This document shows positions 46,917 to 56,777 of a DNA stretch of 64,000 nt, piece by piece. The position numbers and the translations under genes were made by a program. The DNA comes from Stutzerimonas frequens (GTDB taxonomy: Bacteria; Pseudomonadota; Gammaproteobacteria; Pseudomonadales; Pseudomonadaceae). The DNA lies in assembly GCF_024448335.1 (NCBI RefSeq), contig NZ_JAMOHM010000004.1, forward strand, positions 62,001 to 126,000, given 5' to 3'. The notes beneath the pieces are model-generated. The model did no database searches. It was not told the DNA's origin and saw nothing but the letters and a program-made list of their open reading frames with translations. Within the stretch, counting starts at the first letter, position 1. Every line of letters starts with the position of its first letter.

Positions 46917-46933
46917 ATTGACAAGTTGTCAAT
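46917..46933. promoter_or_regulatory. Perfect palindrome between the two recombinases
   Basis: ATTGACAAGTTGTCAAT is a perfect 17-nt palindrome in the short intergenic region before the second recombinase gene. Probably an operator or recombinase-binding site. It shares the TTGACAA core with the outer repeats at 48819 and 49014. Confidence 0.5.
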
Positions 46934-47023
46934 AAAAACTATCGCATGGTAAATCCTAATAGATTATCTTGACTGTTTATCCATCCAGTAATAATCTCAA
47001 GCCTCACCCACTGTGAGGTATAT

Positions 47024-48283
47024 ATGAATGTAACTGCCCCCCTCTCCATTCCTTTTTACAAAGGCCTGAGTCTTATCGTCGAACCCGGCCATGAAGAACA
47101 CTTGCGAATCGCGTTGGCAAACATTTCAGCGATTACGGATGCGATAAACCGCTTTCAGTCTTCTCCTTTGCTTACCGAGTTCATGGACATAACGCTGTCC
47201 CGCTTTCTGCGAGAAAACAATTACGCAGGGAAATCCGAGCACATGCTTCGAGCGCGGATGGAGAAACTAAAAATCGCTCTGACGCAAGATAATCCTACCC
47301 GCCGAGTTGCTGAGCTTGATCGGGCCGACGTACAGCGTCTGAAGGATCAGCTACCGTCGTTACTCAAGCAGAACGCTGCGTCGGGTAGCAAAGGCGCAAA
47401 CCTCACGACCTACTATCAGTTGTTCAATCGAATGCTAGACGAAGCACTTGAGAGCAAGCTGATTACCGAGGCGATCAAAGTCGCGACCTGCAATACAAAA
47501 CACGCCGAAATCACCAAGCCATTTCTGGATAGCAATCTGAATCAGATGTTCTCAGGCTGGCCCTACAGAAAGTATCTCGCAGGCGACCTGCCGAAAATCA
47601 ACCAGGACGCCAAGCCCTATCGGTTTTGGTTGCTCCCGCTTGGGCTCTATACCGGCGCGCGGCTTAACGAGCTCTGCCAGCTACGTGTGCATGATGTGAT
47701 CCAGGATGTCCACGGCGTAGACCTTATCGATATCAACGATAATGGCTACAACAAGTCGTTGAAGACGGGGCCGTCGGCTCGGCAGATTCCAATCTGCTCG
47801 AAGCTAGTGGAGATGGGCTTTCTAAATTTCGTAGAAGAACGGCGCCAGGCCGATGGCAATGACGCTCTGCTTTTCAACGAGCTGAGCTTCGATCCAAAGC
47901 ACCTATACTCCCGCGACCCAAGTCGGTTTTTCTGCGGGCCGTGCACGGGTACAGGATACATCGGTCAGCACTGTCCGCCGGCGGTTAATGGCGGGCTCAA
48001 TTTTAAAAGTCTCCGTCGCTCGTTTGCCGTTCGGCTGGAACGGTCAGGCATATCTCCATCCACGATCGCCTATCTGCTCGGCCATGAGGGTGGTGCACCA
48101 GAAGTCACAGCAGACCATTACCTGGAGCAGCCACTGAGTCTGAGATTACTGGAGCAGATGGAACGGGGACTGACATACAACGCACAGACCGAGCAGATCC
48201 GCTGGGAGCATTTTAAAAAGCTGCTCGCAAACCAAGCCGGACGCGGAAAGCGAGGAAGGAGAACTAAGCAAAAGCCTTGCTAG
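47024..48283 (+). CDS. Second tyrosine recombinase (419 aa)
   Basis: 419-residue recombinase with a core-binding domain (about 60-180) and catalytic domain (about 200-390): TGARLNELCQL (Arg I), FKSLRRSFAVRL (Arg II, first His replaced by Lys), LGHEGGAPEVTADHYLEQ (nucleophile Tyr). It is encoded 162 bp behind the 813-aa enzyme on the same strand; a pair of unlike recombinases may act as a heteromeric unit or belong to two tandem insertions. Confidence 0.9.
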   Translation: MNVTAPLSIPFYKGLSLIVEPGHEEHLRIALANISAITDAINRFQSSPLLTEFMDITLSRFLRENNYAGKSEHMLRARMEKLKIALTQDNPTRRVAELDRADVQRLKDQLPSLLKQNAASGSKGANLTTYYQLFNRMLDEALESKLITEAIKVATCNTKHAEITKPFLDSNLNQMFSGWPYRKYLAGDLPKINQDAKPYRFWLLPLGLYTGARLNELCQLRVHDVIQDVHGVDLIDINDNGYNKSLKTGPSARQIPICSKLVEMGFLNFVEERRQADGNDALLFNELSFDPKHLYSRDPSRFFCGPCTGTGYIGQHCPPAVNGGLNFKSLRRSFAVRLERSGISPSTIAYLLGHEGGAPEVTADHYLEQPLSLRLLEQMERGLTYNAQTEQIRWEHFKKLLANQAGRGKRGRRTKQKPC

Positions 48284-48337
48284 CGCGTAGCGTTCAAAAC
48301 AATCATCGCCTGGAGATGATTATGAGACAGGATGAAT

Positions 48338-48370
48338 AAAAGGCCGCAGCCAATCTGCGGCCTTTTTCGT
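48338..48370 (+). terminator. Terminator after the recombinase pair
   Basis: The stem AAAGGCCGCAG-CCAAT-CTGCGGCCTTT followed by TTCG lies 55 bp past the recombinase stop. Confidence 0.85.
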
Positions 48371-48818
48371 TCTGAACACAACAGGAAAGAAACCGAATTT
48401 TCACGCAACTCCGGGCATCGCTTGCGGCGACGGTTGGCACGCCCTATCGCTGAGCACAGTCCACCATCGAAGAACTTGCATCCGCTGCGACGAGAATTCC
48501 GTGACAGTCGGCTGCTGCCACACAAATTTCAGTTGAAGCGTGGGCGCTTTGGCATCAGACCGGACACCGCTTCATAACGCCACTGTGACAGACACACGGC
48601 ACGGTCACCCGGCGCATCGACACTCACTAACTGCCGCAAGCCCTACGAGTGACACGGCGAGACTGCAGCACTCGAGTCATGTGACATGGCGGTCGTAAGA
48701 CAAGTGTGCCGCAGTGATCGGGCTTATGATTGAGGCCGGGGCGGCAGCGCCCGCGAATGGCGCAGCTCACGTCTGTGCACAATCGCCATTTCGGCCAGGC
48801 AACGCCTGGCGGCTATGA

Positions 48819-49024
48819 TTTGACAACAAAATTGCGGGGGCATACTTGAAGCAGCGAAGCGTTCCTTCAAGTATGCCCCCGCGCCCCATACTTGAAACCT
48901 TCAAGTATGGGGCAGTTGAGCATTTTGGGCGTTTGCAGGTAAGCGAAACGAATGTGGAGCGAGACCGAGCAATAAGACCAAAATGATCAACTGCCTTCGC
49001 GAAGCGGCTGCCATTGTTGTCAAA
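48819..49024. repeat. Nested multi-hairpin element
   Basis: Ends: 11-bp perfect inverted repeat TTTGACAACAA (48819-48829) and TTGTTGTCAAA (49014-49024). Inside are a 17-bp perfect stem (48834-48850 with 48866-48882), a 13-bp perfect stem with a 3-nt loop (48884-48896 with 48900-48912), and an 18-nt stem with one mismatch (48911-48928 with 48978-48995). The first two stems share the core CATACTTGAA / TTCAAGTATG. This could be a non-autonomous mobile unit or a structured RNA or single-strand DNA substrate; no known class recognised. Confidence 0.6.
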
Positions 49025-49378
49025 AAAGGCAGCTTTCTTCATTTGCCGCAGGTAAATGGCTAGCTCCAATTTCGATGCTATGCATGGCTACCTCTGCTAA
49101 AGCAGAAGAAGCCTGCTCACGTCCGCTTCCTCTACGGGATGCGCGACGTTTCTATGCAACGGCCGCCGCTTGGTCACCTCCCATTTTGCTAACCCACCAC
49201 TTCATATGTCAGGAAGTACGCACCTCTCTGGCTGACAAACACTCCGCAGCGCCATCCCTGTACCAGCCTTCTCGATGACTGAATTACTCACGAAATCGGT
49301 CGGTCCTTAGTTTTCTCCCTCCGTGCCCAAGCGGTAGACTGAGACACACAAAGCAGTTTCGTTCTCCGAAGGTTACCC

Positions 49379-49744
49379 ATGTCCAAACTCGCCGAATTCA
49401 AAGCTCTAGAAGCCCAGCTCGCAGCCCAGCTCAAGCAGCTTGATGCTCTTAAGAATGACGACAAACTCAAGCGCGAAATCGAGTTCGAGGAAAAACTCCG
49501 CAATTTGATGGGGCAATATGACGTAGGCCTGCGCGAAATTATTTCAATATTGGATCCGCAGCCCAGCCGCACCAGCATCAGCGCCACCCCGACGTCTCAA
49601 GCGCCTCGTCGGCAGCGCCAAGTTAAGGTTTACAAAAACCCAGAAACTGGAGAGGTGGTAGAGACGAAGGGTGGCAATCATAAGATTTTGAAAGCTTGGA
49701 AAGAAAAGCACGGCGCCGAAAAGGTAGAGGGTTGGCTTCAGTAA
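49379..49744 (+). CDS. MvaT/MvaU-family H-NS-like silencer
   Basis: 121-residue nucleoid-associated protein of the pseudomonad MvaT family, functional counterpart of H-NS that silences AT-rich foreign DNA. An N-terminal coiled-coil oligomerisation domain (about 1-55) is followed by a linker and the DNA-binding domain with VKVYKNPETGEVVETKGGN (near 82-100) and a GAEKVEGWLQ end. The gene lies in the island, so it is probably an acquired paralogue rather than the core mvaT. A good terminator follows. Confidence 0.9.
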   Translation: MSKLAEFKALEAQLAAQLKQLDALKNDDKLKREIEFEEKLRNLMGQYDVGLREIISILDPQPSRTSISATPTSQAPRRQRQVKVYKNPETGEVVETKGGNHKILKAWKEKHGAEKVEGWLQ

Positions 49745-49758
49745 GCTATCCGACCAAC

Positions 49759-49792
49759 ACAAGAGCCAGGCACTGCCTGGCTTTTTCTTTAC
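49759..49792 (+). terminator. Terminator after mvaT-like gene
   Basis: The stem AGCCAGGCA / TGCCTGGCT followed by TTTTCTTT. Confidence 0.85.
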
Positions 49793-49869
49793 GCTTTCAG
49801 CGGTCAACGGATGCAAGCGATCGCACTACAACCAGTACCTGGAATTCATCGGTCCTCGCATGCACTCGC

Positions 49870-51150
49870 CTAGTTGCACCGCACCACCCACAACTGATCC
49901 AGCCTGGTCGTGAAACTTTGGCTCATCATCTCCCGTCGCATGCCCCAGTCCGGCGCGGTGGTTACGCGGCCGGGCCGGAGGGTATTGCGGCCCCACTTGG
50001 CGTTGATTGCATCGAGCACGCCCATAACGCGCTCCGACGCGGCGGGCTGGGTTTGGGCGAATAGATCGTCGGTGTACTCGCCGCGCTGGCAGAGGTCCAT
50101 CAGCAGGACCTCTGCCTTGCTGAACGAAAAGCCATCGCGATAGATGTGTTCCAACCCAGCGATCGCCGCCCGGATGATGTAGCGGGTGTCGTTGGTGGGA
50201 TACGGCAGCTCACACACGACGCCTTTCGCGAACTTGGGCTCGTCGGGATTAAACATGCCGGTACGGATGCTGATTCGGACGCGCTTGCACATGGACTGCT
50301 GTGCCCTCAGCTTCTCGCTGGCCCGAGCGGCATATGCCGCCACTGCGTCCTTGATTGGCTCAAGCTCGCGCAGGCGCTTGCCGAACATCCGCGAGCAGCA
50401 GATCTCCTGTTTGGGTGACGCGACCTCCTCCAGATCGAGGCACGGCGTCCCGCGCAGTTCGCGTGCGGTTTTCTCGATGACCACGCTGAATTTTTTGCGC
50501 AGGGTCCAGGCATCCGCGCTAGCTAGATCCCAAGCAGTACGTATGCCCAACCTGTTCAGGTGCTCGGTCATCCGGCGACCGACACCCCATACATCGCCGA
50601 CGTCAGTCACGCGCAGCACCTTGTCGCGCCGCACCGGGTCGAGAAGGTCCACTACCCCACCCGTCTGCTTCTGCCAGCGCTTCGCTGAATGGTTCGCCAA
50701 CTTGGCGAGCGTCTTGGTCCCCCCAATGCCCACCCCGACCGGGATACCTGTGCTGCGCAGTACCTCAGCGCGGATCCGCCTGCCGAGCACTTCGACGTCT
50801 GGCACACCGGTAAGGTCGGCAAACGACTCGTCGATTGAGTACACCTCAACCGCAGGCACCAGGCTCTCGATGACCGTCATGACGCGCTCGCTCATGTCGC
50901 CGTACAGCGCGTAATTGCTGGAAAACACCACAACGCCCCAACGCTCCAGGTCGCGCCGGATCTGAAAATACGGCACGCCCATTTTGATACCGAGCTGCTT
51001 TGCCTCGGCCGAGCGCGCGATCACGCAGCCGTCATTGTTCGAAAGCACGACGATAGGCGTACGGCGCAAGTCTGGTCGAAAGACACGCTCGCAGCTGGCG
51101 TAGAACGAGTTGCAATCAATGAGGGCGATGGCCCGCTCAGTACTTGCCAT
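49870..51150 (-). CDS. umuC: DNA polymerase V catalytic subunit UmuC
   Basis: Y-family error-prone translesion polymerase. 426 residues: [17 protein letters not shown] (first metal-site Asp), [23 protein letters not shown] (second acidic pair, near 104), helix-hairpin-helix [15 protein letters not shown] near 190, then little finger and C-terminal domains. It overlaps the umuD end by 14 nt, so both are translated from one LexA-controlled mRNA. Confidence 0.97.
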   Translation of the reverse strand: MASTERAIALIDCNSFYASCERVFRPDLRRTPIVVLSNNDGCVIARSAEAKQLGIKMGVPYFQIRRDLERWGVVVFSSNYALYGDMSERVMTVIESLVPAVEVYSIDESFADLTGVPDVEVLGRRIRAEVLRSTGIPVGVGIGGTKTLAKLANHSAKRWQKQTGGVVDLLDPVRRDKVLRVTDVGDVWGVGRRMTEHLNRLGIRTAWDLASADAWTLRKKFSVVIEKTARELRGTPCLDLEEVASPKQEICCSRMFGKRLRELEPIKDAVAAYAARASEKLRAQQSMCKRVRISIRTGMFNPDEPKFAKGVVCELPYPTNDTRYIIRAAIAGLEHIYRDGFSFSKAEVLLMDLCQRGEYTDDLFAQTQPAASERVMGVLDAINAKWGRNTLRPGRVTTAPDWGMRREMMSQSFTTRLDQLWVVRCN

Positions 51151-51568
51151 GGATTCGGATGCTGTATGACACCACGCCCCATACGTAGAGTTCTTCGCTT
51201 TCGAGGAGGTACCGCGGCGGGAACTTCGGATTAGCCGAGCGCAGAATGACCTGGCTGCCGGCTCGGTCGAAAATCTTGACCAGAGGCTCGTTATTCAGCG
51301 CTGCGATGATCACCTCCCCTTTTTCTGCCTCCCGTCCCCGGTCGATGATCAGAATGTCTCGGTCGAAAATGCCGACCTGGATCATGCTCTCCCCGTCTGC
51401 GCGCGCCAGGTAGGTATGCGGAGCTCGGATGTTCATCAGCTCGTCGAGCGAGATGCTCCCCTCCATGTGGTCCTGCGCTGGGCTCGGGAATCCGGCGGGC
51501 ACGCAGAAACTGAAAAACGGCAGTGCAATTGTGGCGGGAGCAGCAGGTCCCAACATATGGACGGGCAT
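51137..51568 (-). CDS. umuD: SOS mutagenesis protein UmuD
   Basis: 143-residue LexA-like self-cleaving protein; the cleaved form UmuD' joins UmuC as Pol V. The cleavage site is the Ala25-Gly26 bond in [12 protein letters not shown]. The catalytic pair is Ser61 (ADGESM) and Lys98 (PLVKIF). E. coli UmuD has Cys-Gly at the site; here Ala-Gly, as in LexA. A perfect LexA box lies 17 nt upstream. Confidence 0.96.
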   Translation of the reverse strand: MPVHMLGPAAPATIALPFFSFCVPAGFPSPAQDHMEGSISLDELMNIRAPHTYLARADGESMIQVGIFDRDILIIDRGREAEKGEVIIAALNNEPLVKIFDRAGSQVILRSANPKFPPRYLLESEELYVWGVVSYSIRIHGKY

Positions 51569-51584
51569 GGCACAGACCTCATAA

Positions 51585-51600
51585 CTGTATGCATATACAG
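51585..51600. promoter_or_regulatory. LexA box shared by umuDC and the SRAP gene
   Basis: CTGTATGCATATACAG is a perfect CTG-N10-CAG palindrome matching the pseudomonad consensus. It sits between the divergent starts at 51568 and 51651, so one repressor dimer could control both. Confidence 0.92.
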
Positions 51601-51650
51601 TATTCTGAAGCTAGAGTCCGGTCAATTGAACCAGATGTGCGGGGGCACCC

Positions 51651-52364
51651 ATGTGTGGACGTTTCGCTCAGTACCGAATCGCCTATGAGTACCTGGACAA
51701 GATCGCGATGCAGCTGCCCTTGCCATTGCGTGGCAGCGTGAATCCTGAGCCAATCGGACGCTACAACGTGTGTCCGCAATCACTGGTTCAGCTCCTGCAC
51801 CAGGACGATGATGGCCTGCGCATGGAGCCGGTCAAGTGGGGTTACGCCCCATTGTGGGCACAGGGGAAGCGACCACCAGCGATAAATGCCAGGGTGGAAA
51901 CGGCCGCGACTAGCAAGTTCTTTCGCGATATCTGGCAAACCGGCCGCGCAATAGTGCCCGCTGATGGTTGGTACGAGTGGAAGAAGGACGCGGCCAACCC
52001 GAAGATCAAGCAGCCCTACTACATCACGCTCCGTAGCGGCGAGCCGATGTTTTTCGCTGCGCTCGGGCGGTTTCAGCGAGGCGCCTCGCTGGAACCCCGA
52101 GACGGCGACGGCTTTGTTGTCATTACGTCATCTAGCGCTGCCGGCATGCTCGATATTCACGATCGGCGTCCTCTGGTTCTATCGCCAGAGTACGCTGCGC
52201 TCTGGATGCAGCAGGAGCTTTTGCCGCTCAAGGCTGAGGAGCTAGCACTGGCGCATGGTTTATGCGTCGAGGAATTCGAGTGGCATCCGGTGGGTAAGGA
52301 CGTCGGGAACGTGCGGAATGATGGGCCGGAACTTATCAATAGGATCGCCCAGCCGCTGGTATAA
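51651..52364 (+). CDS. SRAP/HMCES-family abasic-site protein (YedK-like)
   Basis: 237 residues. SRAP proteins form a thiazolidine DNA-protein crosslink with abasic sites in single-stranded DNA through Cys2. Visible are Cys2 (MCGRF), Asn79 in INARVET with Glu83, the WYEW motif with Glu109, and His170 in DIHDRRP. This usual active-site set appears intact. Divergent from umuDC with a shared LexA box, placing abasic-site shielding in the SOS response. Confidence 0.95.
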   Translation: MCGRFAQYRIAYEYLDKIAMQLPLPLRGSVNPEPIGRYNVCPQSLVQLLHQDDDGLRMEPVKWGYAPLWAQGKRPPAINARVETAATSKFFRDIWQTGRAIVPADGWYEWKKDAANPKIKQPYYITLRSGEPMFFAALGRFQRGASLEPRDGDGFVVITSSSAAGMLDIHDRRPLVLSPEYAALWMQQELLPLKAEELALAHGLCVEEFEWHPVGKDVGNVRNDGPELINRIAQPLV

Positions 52365-52740
52365 AGGCATTTCGCTTCAATGACCGTTGGTGACAACCTA
52401 AATCAAGTGCGAGCTTTGCTTTCAGGCCCGCCACTGTATGGGCTCGCGCGACGGTGAGTCGTCAGTTTAGAAAAGTGAGCCAGGGAAATTCGCTAAAGCT
52501 CAAACGACGAGCTTGAACACACCTCTTAGGGGCAGATAGCACCGCTTCCGCTTACGGCCAGAAGCGGCCTATCGTTACCAGCTGAAATCGACCCTAAGCT
52601 GCCGCGTGTGTTCTGGCACCACACATTACGGAATTCCCCCACACTCACAGAAACCGTCGTCTATTGGGGCAATGTGGAACCAAGCAGCTGTAGCTTGCCT
52701 GGTGGCATAATCGCAGTTGGTTCATAACAGGTGTGCATTA
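52365..52740. other. Gap with no gene seen
   Basis: 376 bp between the SRAP and LysR genes. It contains a short CCGCTTC/GAAGCGG-type imperfect inverted repeat near 52547-52570 and probably the LysR gene promoter. Nothing else recognised. Confidence 0.5.
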
Positions 52741-53634
52741 ATGGCCACTGAAAGCTACGACCAGCTCGCGATCTTTGCAGCCGTGGCGCAGGAGCGTAGT
52801 TTCACGCGCGCCGCTGCCAAGCTAGGTATGTCGCAGCCGGCCTTGAGTCGCGCCATGCGCCAGCTGGAAGAGCGCCTCGGCGTTAGGCTACTCGCGCGCA
52901 CCACTCGCAGCGTTGCCCCCACGGAGGCAGGAGAACATCTGCTGCGGGTGGTCGCGCCCAGATTCGAAGAAATCGACAGCGAGCTGGGATTGCTCAGCGA
53001 GTTTCGTGACAAGCCGGCGGGCAAGCTGCGCCTCACCGCTGGCGAGCATGCGGCGATCACTATCCTGCAACCCGTACTGGCAACGCTGCTACCGGATAAT
53101 CCGGATCTGAGCATCGAGGTCATCGTCGACTACGGTCTGACCGATATCGTGGCGGAAGGCTACGACGCCGGCGTACGGCTAGGTCAACAAGTGGCCAAGG
53201 ACATGATTGCGATGCGCATCGGCCCAGATATGCGCATGGCTGTCGTCGGCTCCCCGGCGTATTTCGCTAGGCATCCGCAACCAGTAATTCCGCGTGACCT
53301 GATGCAGCACAATTGCATCAACATCCGCATGCCCACCTACGGCGGCATCTTCCCTTGGGAATTCGAGAAGAACGGAGAGGAACTCAAGGTACGAGTTGAG
53401 GGCCAACTGGTGTTCAACAACATCGCCATGCGCCTGGGGGCAGCCCTCCAGGGGTTAGGTTTGGCCTACATGGCCGAAGACCTAGTGCAGGCGCATGTAG
53501 CTGAAGGCCGGCTGATTCGCGTGCTTGAAGACTGGTGCGAGCCCTTCTCGGGCTACCACCTCTATTACCCGAGCCGGCGACAGAGTTCACCGGCTTTTAC
53601 CTTGCTGCGCGATGCCCTGCGTTATCCGGGCTAA
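52741..53634 (+). CDS. LysR-family transcriptional regulator
   Basis: 297 residues. The N-terminal winged HTH (SFTRAAAKLGMSQPALSRAMRQLEERLG near 19-46) and LysR substrate-binding domain are clear, in the style of the CrgA/AaeR-like subgroup. The start MATESYDQL is preferred to a GTG-like upstream frame of 8 codons. Convergent with the aldo/keto reductase gene 10 bp away; LysR genes usually control a neighbour, and the reductase is the only candidate here. Confidence 0.93.
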   Translation: MATESYDQLAIFAAVAQERSFTRAAAKLGMSQPALSRAMRQLEERLGVRLLARTTRSVAPTEAGEHLLRVVAPRFEEIDSELGLLSEFRDKPAGKLRLTAGEHAAITILQPVLATLLPDNPDLSIEVIVDYGLTDIVAEGYDAGVRLGQQVAKDMIAMRIGPDMRMAVVGSPAYFARHPQPVIPRDLMQHNCINIRMPTYGGIFPWEFEKNGEELKVRVEGQLVFNNIAMRLGAALQGLGLAYMAEDLVQAHVAEGRLIRVLEDWCEPFSGYHLYYPSRRQSSPAFTLLRDALRYPG

Positions 53635-53644
53635 ACCGAAAACA

Positions 53645-54712
<1,068 letters not shown>

Positions 54713-55309
54713 TCCCGGGATCAGAGGGGCTTGGTATCACCTTACGTTCCCTACATTGACACTGCCAAATCGCCCGTCACCCCTACCTCTTGCGGCTATT
54801 TCGGTAATTGGCAATTGACCGTCAAACTCAAGTCCATTGATTGACACAAACTCGCGCCAATCAAGAGCAGGTTTGACGGGGGTATCAGAGCAAGCCAGCT
54901 CTAACAACGCCAATGTTTGACACCCACATTCGACGCATTAAGCCCGGAAGCAGCGTTAACGTGCGGTTTGTGAATCATTACGCAGGCGTACCAAAGCAGA
55001 AATCCTCTCGACATCGGGCTCACCTTGGACCGGTCAGAGCTTAGATCTTGGCATGTGAAAGGTGCCTGAAAATTAAATCGGATTCCTTGCTCGAAGGTCG
55101 TTGCTGGATCGATGGACACTCTGAGGGCAACAACAACCCACACTAACCCCGAGGTAAATCCATGATTGGATGCCCAGAATATAGTTTGACATAGAGGGCC
55201 GCAAAATCCGCAAGCTTCAGCGCTATGGCATGCCGCAACAACGGAAATATAGTTCGACACAGCCTAACGCGTCCGCCGGAAAAGCCCCACCGCAGCCAGG
55301 AATAAAGTC
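54713..55309. other. Gene-free decayed region
   Basis: About 600 bp without a credible gene. Three imperfect direct repeats of GAATATAGTTTGACA type occur at 55178-55193, 55243-55260 and 55299-55315, roughly 60 bp apart, leading into a transposase remnant. Confidence 0.5.
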
Positions 55310-55525
55310 TGACACCGCCGCCCTGGCTCGGCTTATTTTGCCTACTCCGCCAACTTCCTGAGCGACACCGAGCATGGCGTGATCATGTAAGTGGAAACGA
55401 CTCCGGTGCATCGTACTGCCGCAGTCGACTCGACCAGAACGATGGTCGAGTGTTTCGAAGCGCAGTTCGATCTAACGCCGGAACGCCTCATTGGCTATGC
55501 CGCCTATGCGGTGCAATCCGCCTAA
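55310..55525 (+). pseudogene. IS1182-like transposase fragment
   Basis: From 55331 the plus strand reads AYFAYSANFLSDTEHGVIM, then TAA where the family has an aspartate, then VETTPVHRTAAVDSTRTMVE and a further 27 residues with FDLTPERLIGYAAYAV to a second stop at 55523. This matches the central DDE part of IS1182/IS5-type transposases. The rest of the gene is missing, so it is a dead fragment. Confidence 0.7.
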
Positions 55526-55713
55526 AGAGGTGCGTTCACGGGCCGCGGTTTGAGCTTTAGGGAAAATCCCTCCTCGCTTTTCTCCACTATCAGCTCATCT
55601 CCCAGCGTCCAACCGAGTTTCGCAAGTAACTCAGATGGAAGCTCAACGATTACGTCTCCGCTGCCGTCTCCCGGATCTTGGCAGACAACTCGCCAGCTGT
55701 TAGGTGTGTCCAT
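55522..55713 (-). CDS. AbrB/MazE-type small DNA-binding protein
   Basis: 63 residues: after DTPNSWRVVCQDPGDG it has the swapped-hairpin pattern DVIVELPSELLAKLGWTLGDEL, as in AbrB/MazE antitoxin DNA-binding domains, then a short tail. The start at 55713 has GGAGGG upstream. No toxin gene is adjacent on the same strand. It may be an orphan antitoxin or solitary regulator. Confidence 0.7.
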   Translation of the reverse strand: MDTPNSWRVVCQDPGDGSGDVIVELPSELLAKLGWTLGDELIVEKSEEGFSLKLKPRPVNAPL

Positions 55714-55815
55714 GACGCCACCCTCCTTACAGAAGCTAAAGTCAGAAGCATGGCGGAGACGCCTTACCATAGCGCACACCCATGTCGTAGATTCCCCCTA
55801 TTTGGAGGCTAAACC

Positions 55816-56061
55816 ATGACAGAGCCCAGCGACCACGAAATTGGCCATCCCGAGGGATTGATTCCTGCGCTCGCAGCCAGCGCCACGCATGCTGCTTACC
55901 TGCGTGCAGTTCAGGCAGGCCGTACGCTGATAATGGCGAGGGATGGATGGCTCGTTCGAATTGATCCGGACGGCTCAGAGACGCGGCTTCGCGCCTTACC
56001 CATGAAGCATAAGGTAACGGCGGGGAGCGTCTTTCATTTTAGCGCGCAATTGCGGAGCTAG
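55816..56061 (+). CDS. Hypothetical protein divergent from the AbrB-like gene
   Basis: 81 residues, MTEPSDHEIGHPEGLIPALA at the start, a predicted helix (HAAYLRAVQAGRTLIMA) and a short basic end. No family recognised. Starts 102 bp from the AbrB-like gene on the opposite strand, so the two may share regulation. Confidence 0.5.
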   Translation: MTEPSDHEIGHPEGLIPALAASATHAAYLRAVQAGRTLIMARDGWLVRIDPDGSETRLRALPMKHKVTAGSVFHFSAQLRS

Positions 56062-56777
56062 GGCTGCCCAACGCGGATACGACTGCCTCACGAAAGTGGC
56101 GGGCGCAGGCAGTACCGCCAAGATCTTGAGGCGGTGAGTGCGGCAAGCTTAATCCGTACAATGCCGCTTCGTTTGCTCTGTGTAGCCCGATGAAGCACCC
56201 GATGGTGGCAATCACCGAGGCCACGCCAGGTCGCCTGGATCGAAGTAGCTGCTACAGGTAGCAGACGTGATCGACACGAAGCCTGATTTGCGTGGCTGTC
56301 CATTCGCATCGCTTGGCCTGCCGTCCGAGAATGGATTCCCGCGGCAGTTATTTGGAATCTGCGGTGCTGCTCGACCTGGCTTGTTAGCTGGCGTAAACCA
56401 AGATCCATCACGGCGACCAGATGAAGACCGGTGGAATTAGGAGGCGATGCGAATGCCGCACGCCGAGTACTTCTGGTTAAGCGCCAGATCGATTTCGGCA
56501 ACGTACTTCACGTGCGCCATGCTGCACGGCACATCTATCAGGCGATGCAACGTCTTCTCTATTTTAGCCTGGGGCCTTTTGGTTGTTGACGATACCGTCG
56601 ATGGGAATCGCGCCTGCACAGTCAGCAGCGACACCGTTTCGCCTCCAAGATCTATGGCTCCATTAGCGTCGCGAATGACTGATGGAGGATGCGAATCGGT
56701 GTCGGAGTCGATGCGATTACCCACCGGCCGGACGATCAGGGCGGATTCGAACAAATCGATGCTCGAATCCGCATCAT
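56062..56777. other. Unassigned stretch before cusA
   Basis: 716 bp between the 81-aa gene and the cusA stop. The minus strand carries an open frame that continues past the cusA stop in another frame down to 56437 (its last part contains ETVSLLTVQARFPSTVSSTT), and the plus strand an AGGAGG-preceded frame from 56447. Neither matches a family I know. A decayed gene is possible. Confidence 0.4.

Larger units (their letters stand above)
48284..49378. other. 1.1-kb gene-free interval
   Basis: Between the second recombinase and the mvaT-like gene. It holds a terminator (48338-48368) and the multi-hairpin element (48819-49024). The open frames across it are interrupted by or made of inverted repeats, and I see no credible protein. 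The last about 120 bp should contain the mvaT-like promoter. Confidence 0.6.

Noticed and set aside
44420-48283. RIT (recombinase in trio) element
   Set aside because: A RIT needs three adjacent overlapping recombinases; here two lie in series with a terminator between them, and the third belongs to the other element.
48819-49024. Retron or CRISPR array
   Set aside because: No reverse transcriptase or cas gene in the window, and the repeats are inverted, not direct with spacers.
48767-49069. 100-codon minus-strand frame in the hairpin region
   Set aside because: Most of it is made of the inverted repeats; there is no ribosome site or family signal.
49870-51150. DNA polymerase IV (DinB)
   Set aside because: The length, SOS-site arrangement and overlap with a LexA-like umuD fit UmuC.
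54901-55260. 119-codon minus-strand frame
   Set aside because: Spans the direct repeats and has no family features or ribosome site; treated as decayed DNA.
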